A DNA stretch of 64,000 nucleotides from Pedobacter gandavensis (GTDB lineage Bacteria; Bacteroidota; Bacteroidia; Sphingobacteriales; Sphingobacteriaceae), in contig NZ_WNXC01000004.1 of NCBI RefSeq assembly GCF_014172405.1, positions 62,001 through 126,000 of the forward strand, written 5' to 3'. The notes under the pieces were generated by a model. It had not been told where the DNA came from. It did not search any database and saw only the letters and a program-made list of their open reading frames with translations. The translations under genes and the position numbers were made by a program. Below are positions 1 to 8,443 of the stretch, in pieces; the stretch's first letter is position 1, and each line of letters begins with the position of its first letter.

Positions 1-1062
1 GCGCGATAACTTCTTTAGGATCCCTTCCAGGTTGTCGTTTTCGAAAACAAAAAAACCATTCTTCCAGGCAATCACTTCCTCGACATCGATTTGTTTGATT
101 TTCAACCCTGCAGGAGTCCTGACCGATTGCTGCCCTGGTGCTAATACCTGATTTCCAATTCTTACCGCACCTTCCAGCAAGGTGGTTTTAAGATTAGATT
201 CATCCGGATAGCTGCTGATATTAAAATGTGTACCTAATACCTCCACCCCTTCTGTTAAACCAGCAGCACCCACCGCCGTCACCTTAAATGGCTTTAGTTT
301 GTCTTTGGCTACTTCGAAATAAGCTTCCCCACTGAGCAACACCTCCCGTTTTTCAAGCTTAGCAAAACTTGCAGGAAACCTCAGCGTGGAAGCGGCATTC
401 AGCCACACTTTAGTCCCATCTGGTAGTATGATCTGGTATTGTCCCCCTTTAGGAGTTTCCAAAATATTATATTTTTCAGGAGCAGGCAGCTCAGAAACCT
501 GACCTGCTTTCGGATCTCCCAACGTTTGATAAATTAATTCTCCATCCTTGGTTTTTACAATGGAAATTCCAGATTCTTGAGCCAGATTACCGTTTTTAAT
601 ATCATTCAAAAACAACTGGGAGCCATCCGAAAGGGTTAATATTGCTTTGTTACCACCAGGAGCAATCATTTTGCTGGCAAGCCCATCCCCTGATTTTAAG
701 AATTTTTGATGGCCAAAAAACACCAATCCAACAGCCACAATCAATAAAATGGAGGCCGCCGCCAGGTATTTAAAGACCCGGTATTTCATCGGTGCTTTTA
801 AAATGATGCGCGGATTGCTTTGAACGCTTTGTTCAGCTTTCGACTTCGATAAAATAAGAGCCAATCGCTGGTCAAGTCGTTCCTGAACACCTGCATCAAT
901 TTCCGCTGGAAAAACCTCCTTAGCTAGGGTATTCCGAATTAACTGACCATAAATTTCCTGATATTGATCCTCTTTTACTTTGTCAAGGAAGGCCTCAAGT
1001 TCTGCTTCAGAGCATTGATTATTCAATAACCTATGAAATTCCGTTAAAATATGATCCTCCAT
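1..1062 (-). CDS. FecR-family anti-sigma factor (3' end cut by window edge)
   Basis: An inner-membrane anti-sigma/sensor protein that controls the ECF sigma factor encoded just upstream. The frame is open from an ATG at 1062 down to base 1, giving 354 visible residues and no stop, so the C-terminus lies outside the window. Residues 1-95 form a cytoplasmic helical part, residues about 97-117 are one membrane segment, and residues about 195-290 hold the FecR core with a LPDGTKVWLNAASTLRFP stretch typical of the family. The usual length is 370-400 residues, so only a short tail is missing. It is 63 bases downstream of the sigma gene on the same strand, the standard FecI-FecR order in Bacteroidota, where such pairs often control a following SusC/SusD outer-membrane uptake system; that part would be beyond the edge. 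Confidence 0.9.
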   Translation of the reverse strand, partial: MEDHILTEFHRLLNNQCSEAELEAFLDKVKEDQYQEIYGQLIRNTLAKEVFPAEIDAGVQERLDQRLALILSKSKAEQSVQSNPRIILKAPMKYRVFKYLAAASILLIVAVGLVFFGHQKFLKSGDGLASKMIAPGGNKAILTLSDGSQLFLNDIKNGNLAQESGISIVKTKDGELIYQTLGDPKAGQVSELPAPEKYNILETPKGGQYQIILPDGTKVWLNAASTLRFPASFAKLEKREVLLSGEAYFEVAKDKLKPFKVTAVGAAGLTEGVEVLGTHFNISSYPDESNLKTTLLEGAVRIGNQVLAPGQQSVRTPAGLKIKQIDVEEVIAWKNGFFVFENDNLEGILKKLSR

Positions 1063-1125
1063 ATATAAAGCATTCTTTGACTAAAGACGCCTCAAAAAAG
1101 AATATAGGGGGGGGCTATTTATTTT

Positions 1126-1725
1126 TTATTTCAGCAATAAAAAGAGCAGGATACTCAGCGAGATATCGAGGTGCCCCATCAGGTACTCTTTCACTAAAAA
1201 ACTGGCTTTAGTTAAATACTCTTTGACAGTATGGACAGAAATACCCATTTCCTCTGCGGCTTCTTTATAGGTATAGCCATCAATTTTACAAAGTTGATAT
1301 ACTTTTCGTTGCTGGACAGATAATTTATTTAATGCCTTTTCCAGCAGTTCTTCACTCTGTTTCAAATGCAAAGATTCTTCGATATGAGAATAATATTCAG
1401 TAACGACCTTACGAAATCGCTCCTGCATCTTCTGGTTCCGCTGAAGCTTTCTAAAGAAATCGTAAACCAGATTTTGTCCTGTTTTATAGAGGTAGGCCTT
1501 AAAATCGACGACGGTATGGATCAGTTCTCTTTTATGCCAGATTTTTGTAAAAAGCTCCTGAACCAACTCTTCGGCAATTTGTTCATCTTTCACCATTTTC
1601 AGGATATTCACATACATCTGCCCACTGTACATTTTATAAAAATGGGTAAATACAGATTCATCGCCGTTTTTAAGTTTAAGTAGCAATTCTATTTGGCCAA
1701 TATCTTCTAACTGTTGCTCAGCCAT
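1126..1725 (-). CDS. ECF RNA polymerase sigma factor, FecI-like
   Basis: A 199-residue extracytoplasmic-function sigma factor. Region 2 spans about residues 13-97, with the FxxxY...A.ELVQELFTKIW core that contacts polymerase and the -10 element. Region 4 spans about residues 128-182, with LSVQQRKVYQLCKIDGYTY followed by the helix-turn-helix AAEEMGISVHTVKEYL. A short hydrophobic tail (about 183-199) is common in Bacteroidota members of this group. It is followed on the same strand by the FecR anti-sigma gene, so the two are very probably co-transcribed and form a signal-transduction pair; the signal is unknown. The start at 1725 gives the expected N-terminus. Confidence 0.93.
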   Translation of the reverse strand: MAEQQLEDIGQIELLLKLKNGDESVFTHFYKMYSGQMYVNILKMVKDEQIAEELVQELFTKIWHKRELIHTVVDFKAYLYKTGQNLVYDFFRKLQRNQKMQERFRKVVTEYYSHIEESLHLKQSEELLEKALNKLSVQQRKVYQLCKIDGYTYKEAAEEMGISVHTVKEYLTKASFLVKEYLMGHLDISLSILLFLLLK

Positions 1726-1811
1726 TCAGCATATATTTGTCTAAGTTGATAACCAAATATAATAACTTAACTCAGATAAACAGCCCTTTAAATCCTCCCT
1801 AAGTTCCAAAA

Positions 1812-1853
1812 AAAAGAGGTTGCTCATCTTTTACAGATGAAGCAACCTCTTTT
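1812..1853 (-). terminator. Rho-independent terminator after sucB
   Basis: A hairpin with AAAGAGGTTGC (1813-1823) paired to GCAACCTCTTT (1842-1852), continued by CATCT/AGATG near the loop. On the minus strand it is followed by a run of T (plus-strand A run at 1808-1815). It lies just beyond the sucB stop codon and should end the sucAB transcript. The stem is symmetric, so it could also stop transcription from the other side. Confidence 0.85.
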
Positions 1854-1874
1854 CATATACTTGAAAAATTAAGC

Positions 1875-3098
1875 TTAGATGCCTAAAAGTAATCTAGCTG
1901 GATCTTCTAATAATTGTTTCACTCTTACTAAGAAACCTACAGATTCTCTACCATCAATGATACGGTGATCATAAGACAATGCTAAATACATCATCGGACG
2001 AATCACAACTTCACCTTTTTCTGCAATAGGACGCTCAATGATATTGTGCATACCCAAAATTGCCGATTGTGGAGAGTTGATGATTGGCGTAGACATCATA
2101 GAACCGAATACACCACCGTTAGTGATTGTAAAGGTACCACCAGTCATCTCTTCGATAGTCAATTTGCTATCACGAGCTTTAGTCGCCAATTCAATAACTG
2201 TTTTCTCAATTTGAGCCAAAGTCATGCTTTCTGCATTTCTAATGATTGGAACAACCAATCCTTTTGGTGCAGAAACAGCGATAGAAACATCTACAAAATC
2301 ATTGTAAACTACCTCTTCACCATCGATTCTTGCATTTACTGCAGGGAAATCTTTTGCTGCTTCACAAACTGCTTTAGTGAAGAAACTCATGAAACCTAGT
2401 CCAATACCATATTTTTCTTTAAACTGATCTTTATATTTCGAACGAAGGTCCATGATTGGCTTCATGTTTACCTCGTTAAAAGTAGTCAACATTGCCGTTT
2501 CGTTTTTCACCGCTACCAAACGTTTGGCAACTGTCTTACGCAATGGCGACATCTTTTGTCTGCGTTCTCCTCTTGCACCTGCAACCGCAGTTACAGCTGG
2601 AGCAGCAGCAGGAGCAGCCGCTTTTTTAGGGCTTGCTTTTTCTGCTTTTAAAGCATCTTCTTTAGTGATTCTTCCGTCAACACCTGTACCTTTTACAGCC
2701 GCAGCATCAACACCTTTTTCTGCAAGGATTTTTCCAGCAGATGGAGAAGGCGTACCCGTTGCATAGCTGTCACCAGATTTTGCAGCAGCCACAGGAGCGG
2801 CAGCTTTATCTTCAGCAACAACAGCTTTAGGAGCTTCCTCTGCTTTAGCAGCAGGAGCAGCACCACCTTCTTCAATATTACAAACGACTGCACCAATAGC
2901 CAGGGTATCCCCTTCAGCAGCAACAATCTTTAAAGTTCCAGCCTGTTCTGCAGTTAATTCAAAAGTTGCTTTATCAGATTCTAATTCCGCAATCACTTCA
3001 TCCATTTCCACTGCATCACCATCATTTTTCACCCAACGTGATAAAACAACTTCGGTGATTGACTCGCCTACCGGCGGAACTTTTATTTCTATACTCAT
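1875..3098 (-). CDS. sucB: Dihydrolipoyllysine-residue succinyltransferase, E2 of 2-oxoglutarate dehydrogenase
   Basis: The E2 core of the 2-oxoglutarate dehydrogenase complex (TCA cycle, cytoplasm). It transfers the succinyl group from lipoyl-lysine to CoA. The 407 residues show an N-terminal lipoyl domain with the acceptor Lys43 in ESDKATFE, an Ala/Pro/Lys-rich linker (about 78-108 and 152-175), a peripheral-subunit-binding domain (about 112-150) and the C-terminal acyltransferase domain (about 180-407). The catalytic SYDHRIIDG sequence sits near the end. It follows sucA by 20 bases on the same strand, so the two form an operon. A single lipoyl domain and this length fit SucB rather than the pyruvate dehydrogenase E2. 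No lpd (E3) gene is present nearby. Confidence 0.95.
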   Translation of the reverse strand: MSIEIKVPPVGESITEVVLSRWVKNDGDAVEMDEVIAELESDKATFELTAEQAGTLKIVAAEGDTLAIGAVVCNIEEGGAAPAAKAEEAPKAVVAEDKAAAPVAAAKSGDSYATGTPSPSAGKILAEKGVDAAAVKGTGVDGRITKEDALKAEKASPKKAAAPAAAPAVTAVAGARGERRQKMSPLRKTVAKRLVAVKNETAMLTTFNEVNMKPIMDLRSKYKDQFKEKYGIGLGFMSFFTKAVCEAAKDFPAVNARIDGEEVVYNDFVDVSIAVSAPKGLVVPIIRNAESMTLAQIEKTVIELATKARDSKLTIEEMTGGTFTITNGGVFGSMMSTPIINSPQSAILGMHNIIERPIAEKGEVVIRPMMYLALSYDHRIIDGRESVGFLVRVKQLLEDPARLLLGI

Positions 3099-3118
3099 AA
3101 CTGATGTATTATATTTTT

Positions 3119-5911
3119 CTAATCTACATTATATACTTTACTCACAGACTTTTTAGCAATGTCTTGCTCTGTTTTAGAAACAGCTACTTCAAAAGATTTC
3201 GCTAAAATATACGCTTGCTGATCCGCATGTTGTTTTGCAAAACCAGAAGCTGTACTGCTACTTTCTTTTCTTGAAATCACTTCGATATCACTAAAGATAG
3301 TTTTTCTTAACCTACGCAACAAATATGGCCAAGCGCCCATGTTCTCAGGCTCTTCCTGAACCCAAACCGCTTCCTTAGCATTTTTATATTTAGCGTAAAC
3401 AGCTTCCATCTGTGCTACCGGAGTTGGGTACAATTGCTCTACCCTTACTATAGCCACATTTTTAACCTGATCTTTTTGTTGTTTTTCTAATAGCTCGTAG
3501 TAAATTTTACCGCTACAGAATAATACTCTGGTTACTTCAGCTGCTTTCACATTTGCATCATCAATCACTTCCTGGAATTTACCTTCCGTAAAGTCGGCTA
3601 ATTTAGAAACACAGGCAGGGTGACGTAAAAGACTCTTTGGTGTAAAGATCACCAATGGTTTTCTGAAGTCACGTTTAAATTGTCTGCGGATCGCATGGAA
3701 GAAATTTGCAGGCGTTGAACAGTTGGCAACTTGCATGTTATAGTCTGCACAAAGCTCCATGAAACGCTCAATACGTGCGGAAGAGTGTTCCGGACCTTGG
3801 CCTTCATAACCATGTGGCAATAACATCACCAAACCATTTTCACGTTGCCATTTCGTTTCCGCACTGGCAATATATTGATCTACTACAATCTGAGCACCAT
3901 TGAAGAAATCACCAAACTGTGCTTCCCAAATCGTTAATGCATTTGGATTTGCCATGGCATAACCATATTCAAAGCCCAATACACCATACTCAGACAAGTG
4001 AGAATTGTAAATATCAAAAGAAGCCTGACTAGCTGATACATGTGCCAATGGGATATATTCTTCTTCAGAATCTTCCAAAGTCAATACCGCATGACGGTGA
4101 GAGAATGTTCCTCTTTCCACATCCTGACCACTCAAACGAACACGTTTGCCTTCGGCCAATAAAGTACCATAAGCCAATTGCTCGCCCATTGCCCAATCAA
4201 ACACATGTGTCGTATTGGCCATTTTGCTACGCTCGTCAAAAAGCTTCTCAATTTTCTTGAAGAACTTTTTATCCGAAGGAAGCGTAGAGATCGCTTTCGC
4301 TACCTCCAATAAAGTGGCCTCATCTACTGAAGTATTCGGAGAAGTTTCGAAATCTTTTACGGTAGCAATACGCATATCTTTCCATGCACCACCAAATTTC
4401 ACATCCTGATACGTAGAAGTGATCGCTTTAGCGTCATTTAAGCTTTCTTGCAAAATACCACGGAATTCTTTTTCCATTGTTTTTGCAGCAGTAGCTTCTA
4501 ATTTACCTTCTTTAACCAATTGTGCTACATAGATATCACGAGGATTTGCATGTTGCTCAATCGCTTTGTACAATAAAGGTTGGGTAAATTTAGGCTCATC
4601 AGACTCATTATGACCGAATCTACGGTAGCATAAAATATCGATGAACACATCATTTTTATATTTCTGACGGTACTCCATGGCCAGATTAATCGCATAAACC
4701 AAAGCCTCTACGTCGTCACCATTTACATGGAAAACCGGTGATAAAGTTACTTTAGCGATATCTGTACAATAAGTACTCGAACGTGCATCTTTATAGTTGG
4801 TGGTAAAACCAATCTGGTTGTTGATGATCAGGTGAATGGTACCTCCGGTTTTATAACCATCTAAACCAGCCATTTGAATCACTTCATAAACAATCCCCTG
4901 ACCAGCGATAGAAGCATCACCATGAATCAGAATTGGTGCTATACGGGCATCATCACCATCATATTTAAAATCTATTTTCGACCTGGTCATTCCTTCAACC
5001 ACTCCGTTTACTGTTTCCAGATGCGAAGGGTTAGGGCATAAGCTCAAGTGAACATTTTTACCATCATTGGTGGTTACATCCGTAGAATAACCTAAGTGAT
5101 ATTTCACATCACCACCAAACGGCGATTCTGCGCTATATCCTTTACCTTCAAATTCAGCGAAAATATCCTTGTAAGACTTTTGCATGATGTTAGCCAAAAC
5201 GTTCAGCCTTCCACGATGCGCCATACCAATTACAAATTCCTGAATACCTAATGCAGCACCCTTTTCAATCACAGAGTCCAATGCCGGGATTAATGCCTCA
5301 GCACCTTCCAGAGAGAATCTTTTTTGTCCAAGGAATTTTGTTCCAAGGAAATTCTCAAAGCATACAGCCTCATTCAATTTGGTAAGGATTCTTGTTTTTT
5401 CGTCGATAGAGAAATTAGGCGTATTGCGAACACTTTCCATTTTTTTCTCAATCCAGGTCAATACTTCCGGGGTACGTACGTACTTGTACTCCGCACCGAT
5501 AGAACGGCAGTAAGTCTGGTTTAAGAAAGCAACGATTTCGCTTAATTTAACCGCTCCGATTCCCAGCTCGATACCTGCATTGAATACAGTATCCAGATCA
5601 GCATCAGACAAATTGAAATTTACCAGATCTAAAGTCGGCAAATGCTTACGTCTTTCTCTAACCGGGTTCGTGTGAGTAAACAAGTGGCCACGCTGACGGT
5701 AACCGTTGATCATGTTTAAAACACTAACTTCTTTTAGGAAATGTTCAGGCGTTTCCTCTCCGGTTACCGGAGATGAGCTTCTGCCGAAGTCAAAGCCTTC
5801 AAAAAATTTCTGCCAACCAAATTCAACCGAATTGGGATCTTCCTTAAATGCTTGATAAAGGGACTCTACGTATTCGGCATTTTCGCCGCTGAGATAAGAT
5901 AAATTATCCAT
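3119..5911 (-). CDS. sucA: 2-oxoglutarate dehydrogenase E1 component
   Basis: Thiamine-diphosphate-dependent decarboxylase that starts the 2-oxoglutarate dehydrogenase reaction and passes succinyl to the lipoyl group of SucB. The 930 residues match the family length. Visible marks are the short N-terminal E1o domain ([15 protein letters not shown] at about 5-19, used to dock on E2), the [14 protein letters not shown] segment, and the ThDP/Mg signature running from [11 protein letters not shown] to INNQIGF. The C-terminal transketolase-like pyrimidine and C-domains follow. First gene of the sucA-sucB operon. Upstream on the minus strand there is a candidate Bacteroidota -7 box TAATTTTG at 5937-5944. 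Confidence 0.96.
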   Translation of the reverse strand: MDNLSYLSGENAEYVESLYQAFKEDPNSVEFGWQKFFEGFDFGRSSSPVTGEETPEHFLKEVSVLNMINGYRQRGHLFTHTNPVRERRKHLPTLDLVNFNLSDADLDTVFNAGIELGIGAVKLSEIVAFLNQTYCRSIGAEYKYVRTPEVLTWIEKKMESVRNTPNFSIDEKTRILTKLNEAVCFENFLGTKFLGQKRFSLEGAEALIPALDSVIEKGAALGIQEFVIGMAHRGRLNVLANIMQKSYKDIFAEFEGKGYSAESPFGGDVKYHLGYSTDVTTNDGKNVHLSLCPNPSHLETVNGVVEGMTRSKIDFKYDGDDARIAPILIHGDASIAGQGIVYEVIQMAGLDGYKTGGTIHLIINNQIGFTTNYKDARSSTYCTDIAKVTLSPVFHVNGDDVEALVYAINLAMEYRQKYKNDVFIDILCYRRFGHNESDEPKFTQPLLYKAIEQHANPRDIYVAQLVKEGKLEATAAKTMEKEFRGILQESLNDAKAITSTYQDVKFGGAWKDMRIATVKDFETSPNTSVDEATLLEVAKAISTLPSDKKFFKKIEKLFDERSKMANTTHVFDWAMGEQLAYGTLLAEGKRVRLSGQDVERGTFSHRHAVLTLEDSEEEYIPLAHVSASQASFDIYNSHLSEYGVLGFEYGYAMANPNALTIWEAQFGDFFNGAQIVVDQYIASAETKWQRENGLVMLLPHGYEGQGPEHSSARIERFMELCADYNMQVANCSTPANFFHAIRRQFKRDFRKPLVIFTPKSLLRHPACVSKLADFTEGKFQEVIDDANVKAAEVTRVLFCSGKIYYELLEKQQKDQVKNVAIVRVEQLYPTPVAQMEAVYAKYKNAKEAVWVQEEPENMGAWPYLLRRLRKTIFSDIEVISRKESSSTASGFAKQHADQQAYILAKSFEVAVSKTEQDIAKKSVSKVYNVD

Positions 5912-5936
5912 TATGTGTATATATGCTATATTGAAG

Positions 5937-5969
5937 CAAAATTAGGATTTTACCTATTAAGTAGGGCAA
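5937..5969 (-). promoter_or_regulatory. Candidate sucA promoter
   Basis: On the minus strand TAATTTTG (5937-5944) fits the Bacteroidota -7 consensus TAnnTTTG, and a TTG (5967-5969) lies 22 bases upstream as a possible -33 element, slightly farther than the usual 19-21. It is 26 bases from the sucA start codon. This is a match by eye only. Confidence 0.35.
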
Positions 5970-5975
5970 TTTTCT

Positions 5976-6854
5976 TTATAAATATTCCAAAAAATCCGTC
6001 ATATCACGGACATTCTTTAGCGGTGTTAGCCGATCTTGAACAAGGATATCAAATTCAGAGATTAAACTGCCTGCAACTAACAGGGGCACATTAAGGTGAT
6101 CCATCACTTTGCCTATAATTTTATTTACATTTTTACCCAGATTTAAAGAGGTTAAAACCGTAAAGGCAAAATCTGGCCGATACGAATCTGCAACTTTTTT
6201 TAGATCTGAATAAGGGGTTTCTAATCCGAGATACAAACTATCATGTCCCCGGCTCTTCAATAAGTAACGGGCAAAAAGCAGGCCATTTTCATGCATTTCG
6301 GCCTCCGGAAGGAAAAGAAGGAATTTTTTCATTTTTGACCGCTTGGGTTGCCCCACTTTATTGATCTCAATAATGATCCTTTCCCGAATGAGGTTGGAAG
6401 CAAAATGTTCATGTGCAGGGTCAATTGAACCAGTTTGCCAGAGCATCCCAATTTTTTTCATAAATGGGAAAATCACCAAATCCATGGTCTTCGTTAAACC
6501 CATTTCTACAATACAAGTGTTCATCACCTTCACAAATTCAGGTTCATCAAAAGCAATGGTTGCTTTACACAAACCAATCATCTGCAAAGACTCCGGATTC
6601 AATTCATTTTTCAACTGCCCGACAAGATCAGAAATCACCGCCCTGTCCATCCGCGCAATCTTACTGATCTTATAGCCATTCTCATTCAGAGCCACTATAT
6701 TCAGCAAGGTTCTGAGGTCCTCCTCGTTGTAAAACCGGATATTGGTTGCGGTACGTTTTGGTGGGACCAGGTTATACCTCACTTCCCACGCCCTGATGGT
6801 ATGCGCTTTAATACCAATCAGGCCTTCGATATCACTTATTGAAAATTTCCTCAC
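5976..6854 (-). CDS. MerR-family regulator with cobalamin-binding photoreceptor domain (CarH/LitR-like)
   Basis: A 292-residue transcriptional regulator. Residues 1-75 are a MerR winged helix-turn-helix (KFSISDIEGLIGIKAHTIRAWE, then RTATNIRFYNEEDL). Residues about 85-165 form the four-helix cap and about 175-290 the Rossmann-like B12-binding domain. Two signatures of adenosylcobalamin-dependent light sensors are intact: W-x9-E-H (W139, E149, H150), the cap over the upper axial ligand, and E-x-H-x-x-G (E186, H188, G191), where His is the lower cobalt ligand. In studied CarH proteins the dark tetramer represses and light releases DNA. It is encoded 57 bases after a LytTR response regulator and near a cryptochrome and a photolyase, which fits light-controlled repair. 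The photosensory role here is inferred. Confidence 0.85.
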   Translation of the reverse strand: MRKFSISDIEGLIGIKAHTIRAWEVRYNLVPPKRTATNIRFYNEEDLRTLLNIVALNENGYKISKIARMDRAVISDLVGQLKNELNPESLQMIGLCKATIAFDEPEFVKVMNTCIVEMGLTKTMDLVIFPFMKKIGMLWQTGSIDPAHEHFASNLIRERIIIEINKVGQPKRSKMKKFLLFLPEAEMHENGLLFARYLLKSRGHDSLYLGLETPYSDLKKVADSYRPDFAFTVLTSLNLGKNVNKIIGKVMDHLNVPLLVAGSLISEFDILVQDRLTPLKNVRDMTDFLEYL

Positions 6855-6864
6855 GTTATAGGGA

Positions 6865-6899
6865 CAACAAACGTTTCTGCGCTTTGTTTAAAAAACAAA
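6865..6899. promoter_or_regulatory. Putative CarH-type operator / inverted repeat upstream of the MerR gene
   Basis: Between the response regulator and the MerR gene lies a run containing AAACGTTTCTGCGCTTTGT (6869-6887), then the perfect inverted repeat TTTGTTT-AAA-AAACAAA (6883-6899). The first element closely resembles a minus-strand sequence at 9811-9835 between the cryptochrome and epimerase genes. Its position, 11-45 bases before the MerR start codon, suits autoregulation. Binding is inferred, not shown. Confidence 0.45.
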
Positions 6900-6911
6900 A
6901 CCAGCATAAAA

Positions 6912-7616
6912 TCAGCCTTTCATTAAGGATAACCGCTTCACCTGGCTTGCAAAACGCCTGCCTATTGGGATTTCAAGCGTATTGATCTCCACATCATAAC
7001 TGGTAAAAGCGGTGATTCGTTTTATAGAAACAATAAAAGACCTGTGAATCCGCATAAACAGCTGATGTGACAACATTGATTCCAATGCACTTAGGGAGTG
7101 CTTAACCAACAAAGGTGCCTCCTGGTCCCGATAAATTTTAATATAATCCTTGATGCTCTCTATATAGATAATCTGGTCTAAAAAGACTTTTACCGTCTTT
7201 CTATTCGCACGAAAACAAATAAAATCCAAGCTGGATTCAGGAAATTTATCCTGAACAGGAACTCCCCTATCGATCACTTTATTTACGGCCTTCAGAAACC
7301 GCTCTAAACTAACCGGTTTTAGCAAAAAATCCACAGCATCCAATTCAAATGCTTCTACCGCATAAGCTTCATGGGAGGTGACAAAGATCACTTTGGGCGG
7401 ATGTTGCAGCGTTTTAATCAGACTTGTCCCCAGTAACCGGGGCATTTCTATGTCTAGAAATATTAAATCCACTTTCTCTGTCTTCAAAATTTCCATCGCC
7501 TGAAAAGCATTGCTGCAAACACCAACCAGTTCCAACTGATCCACAAGAGAAATGTACTGCTTGAGTATCTTCTGTGCAATTAACTCATCATCTACCAGTA
7601 AACATTTTAAGTTCAT
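6912..7616 (-). CDS. LytTR-family response regulator (orphan)
   Basis: A 234-residue two-component response regulator. Residues 1-120 are a CheY-like receiver with the acidic pair DD at 9-10, phospho-acceptor Asp55 in LIFLDIEMP, a switch Thr in VIFVTSHE and the conserved Lys in FLLKPV. Residues about 128-230 are a LytTR DNA-binding domain (FICFRANRKTVKV, then MRIHRSFIVSIKRI). Members usually sit beside a membrane histidine kinase, but none is encoded next to it here. It is transcribed toward the CarH-like gene with a 57-base gap, so the two may share a transcript, although repeats in that gap suggest a promoter for the MerR gene. Confidence 0.92.
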   Translation of the reverse strand: MNLKCLLVDDELIAQKILKQYISLVDQLELVGVCSNAFQAMEILKTEKVDLIFLDIEMPRLLGTSLIKTLQHPPKVIFVTSHEAYAVEAFELDAVDFLLKPVSLERFLKAVNKVIDRGVPVQDKFPESSLDFICFRANRKTVKVFLDQIIYIESIKDYIKIYRDQEAPLLVKHSLSALESMLSHQLFMRIHRSFIVSIKRITAFTSYDVEINTLEIPIGRRFASQVKRLSLMKG

Positions 7617-7954
7617 CTTTTACGTCTTTTGAAAAATTATAAAAACCCAGTCTTTGTCCAAAAGACGGATCATAAATTTAAAACACAAATTCGGGGGATG
7701 AATTCAGGACGGGCTTTCCATAAAAAACCAGCACTATTGTAACAACACCGGAACAGCACAAAACGTTTTCCATGAAACAACATAAAATCAGATACCAACG
7801 ACCTGATATTAACCCTCAACTCCAATTTTCAATCCACAATTCAGTTTATGCGATTAAATAGGTTGTATAAACGTAGACTTCTGGTATCGGGATAAATTTG
7901 ATTTTTAGTATCCCCAAGTCAGCTATATTTATTAGACATTTAAATCCTATTAAA
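7617..7954. other. Intergenic region, 338 bases, divergent promoters
   Basis: AT-rich spacer between the divergent response regulator and the small secreted protein. It contains a short imperfect inverted repeat GTCTTT/AAAAGAC (about 7651-7667) near the regulator start, and GGGATA...TATCCC (about 7890-7915) upstream of the secreted-protein gene. No open frame longer than about 30 codons looks coding. It presumably carries two promoters. Confidence 0.5.
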
Positions 7955-8443
7955 ATGAAAAAGTTAATCATTTCCCTCGCGATGACCGCTTCTCTGATGT
8001 TCATGGGCCTGAAAAATGCAAATGCACAGATTACCCTTGAAACTGTTACCATCAAAGGGAATAGTACAAAAGCGGTGGTCTCAGAAAAGGTAGCCAATTC
8101 CTTCAACCATTTTTTTAAAGATGCAACTCAACCTCAATGGCTGGAAATAAACAAAAGATTTGTTGTCAATTTCATTCTGGATGACCAAAAAAATAAAGCC
8201 GTATTTACAAAAGGTGGCTTATTGATGTATCAGCTTAGTTACGACGCAGCAAAAAACCTCCCTGATCAGATTAAAAAACAAATTCAAGAAACGTATCAAG
8301 ACTTTGACATCACTTCTGCCATCAAGGTGAAAACAGGAAATGATGTAATTTGGTTGGTCAATTTAGAAAGTAATAAAAGGATTCTGATCGTCAGGGCTAC
8401 AGATGAAGACATCAGTGTGATCGATACCCTCCAAAAACCTTAG
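7955..8443 (+). CDS. Small secreted protein, PepSY-like fold suspected
   Basis: A 162-residue exported protein. The ATG at 7955 is preferred over an upstream in-frame one at 7898 because it gives a clean signal peptide (MKKLIISLAMTASLMF, cleavage near NANAQ at about residue 25). The mature part has two similar halves (FNHFFKDATQPQWLEINKRF, and a later segment ending in TGNDVIWLVNL) with the alternating helix and strand look of PepSY-like periplasmic proteins common in Bacteroidota. No catalytic residues are evident. It converges on the cryptochrome gene and shares four bases with it at the stop codons. Its role is unknown; the PepSY-like call is by pattern only. Confidence 0.75.
   Translation: MKKLIISLAMTASLMFMGLKNANAQITLETVTIKGNSTKAVVSEKVANSFNHFFKDATQPQWLEINKRFVVNFILDDQKNKAVFTKGGLLMYQLSYDAAKNLPDQIKKQIQETYQDFDITSAIKVKTGNDVIWLVNLESNKRILIVRATDEDISVIDTLQKP

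Noticed and set aside
2046..2766. Plus-strand frames across sucB
   Set aside because: Antisense to a strongly conserved gene; the linker region's Ala-rich codons create long shadow frames.
7846..8106. 86-codon open frame on the minus strand
   Set aside because: It overlaps the secreted-protein gene antisense and has no family pattern.
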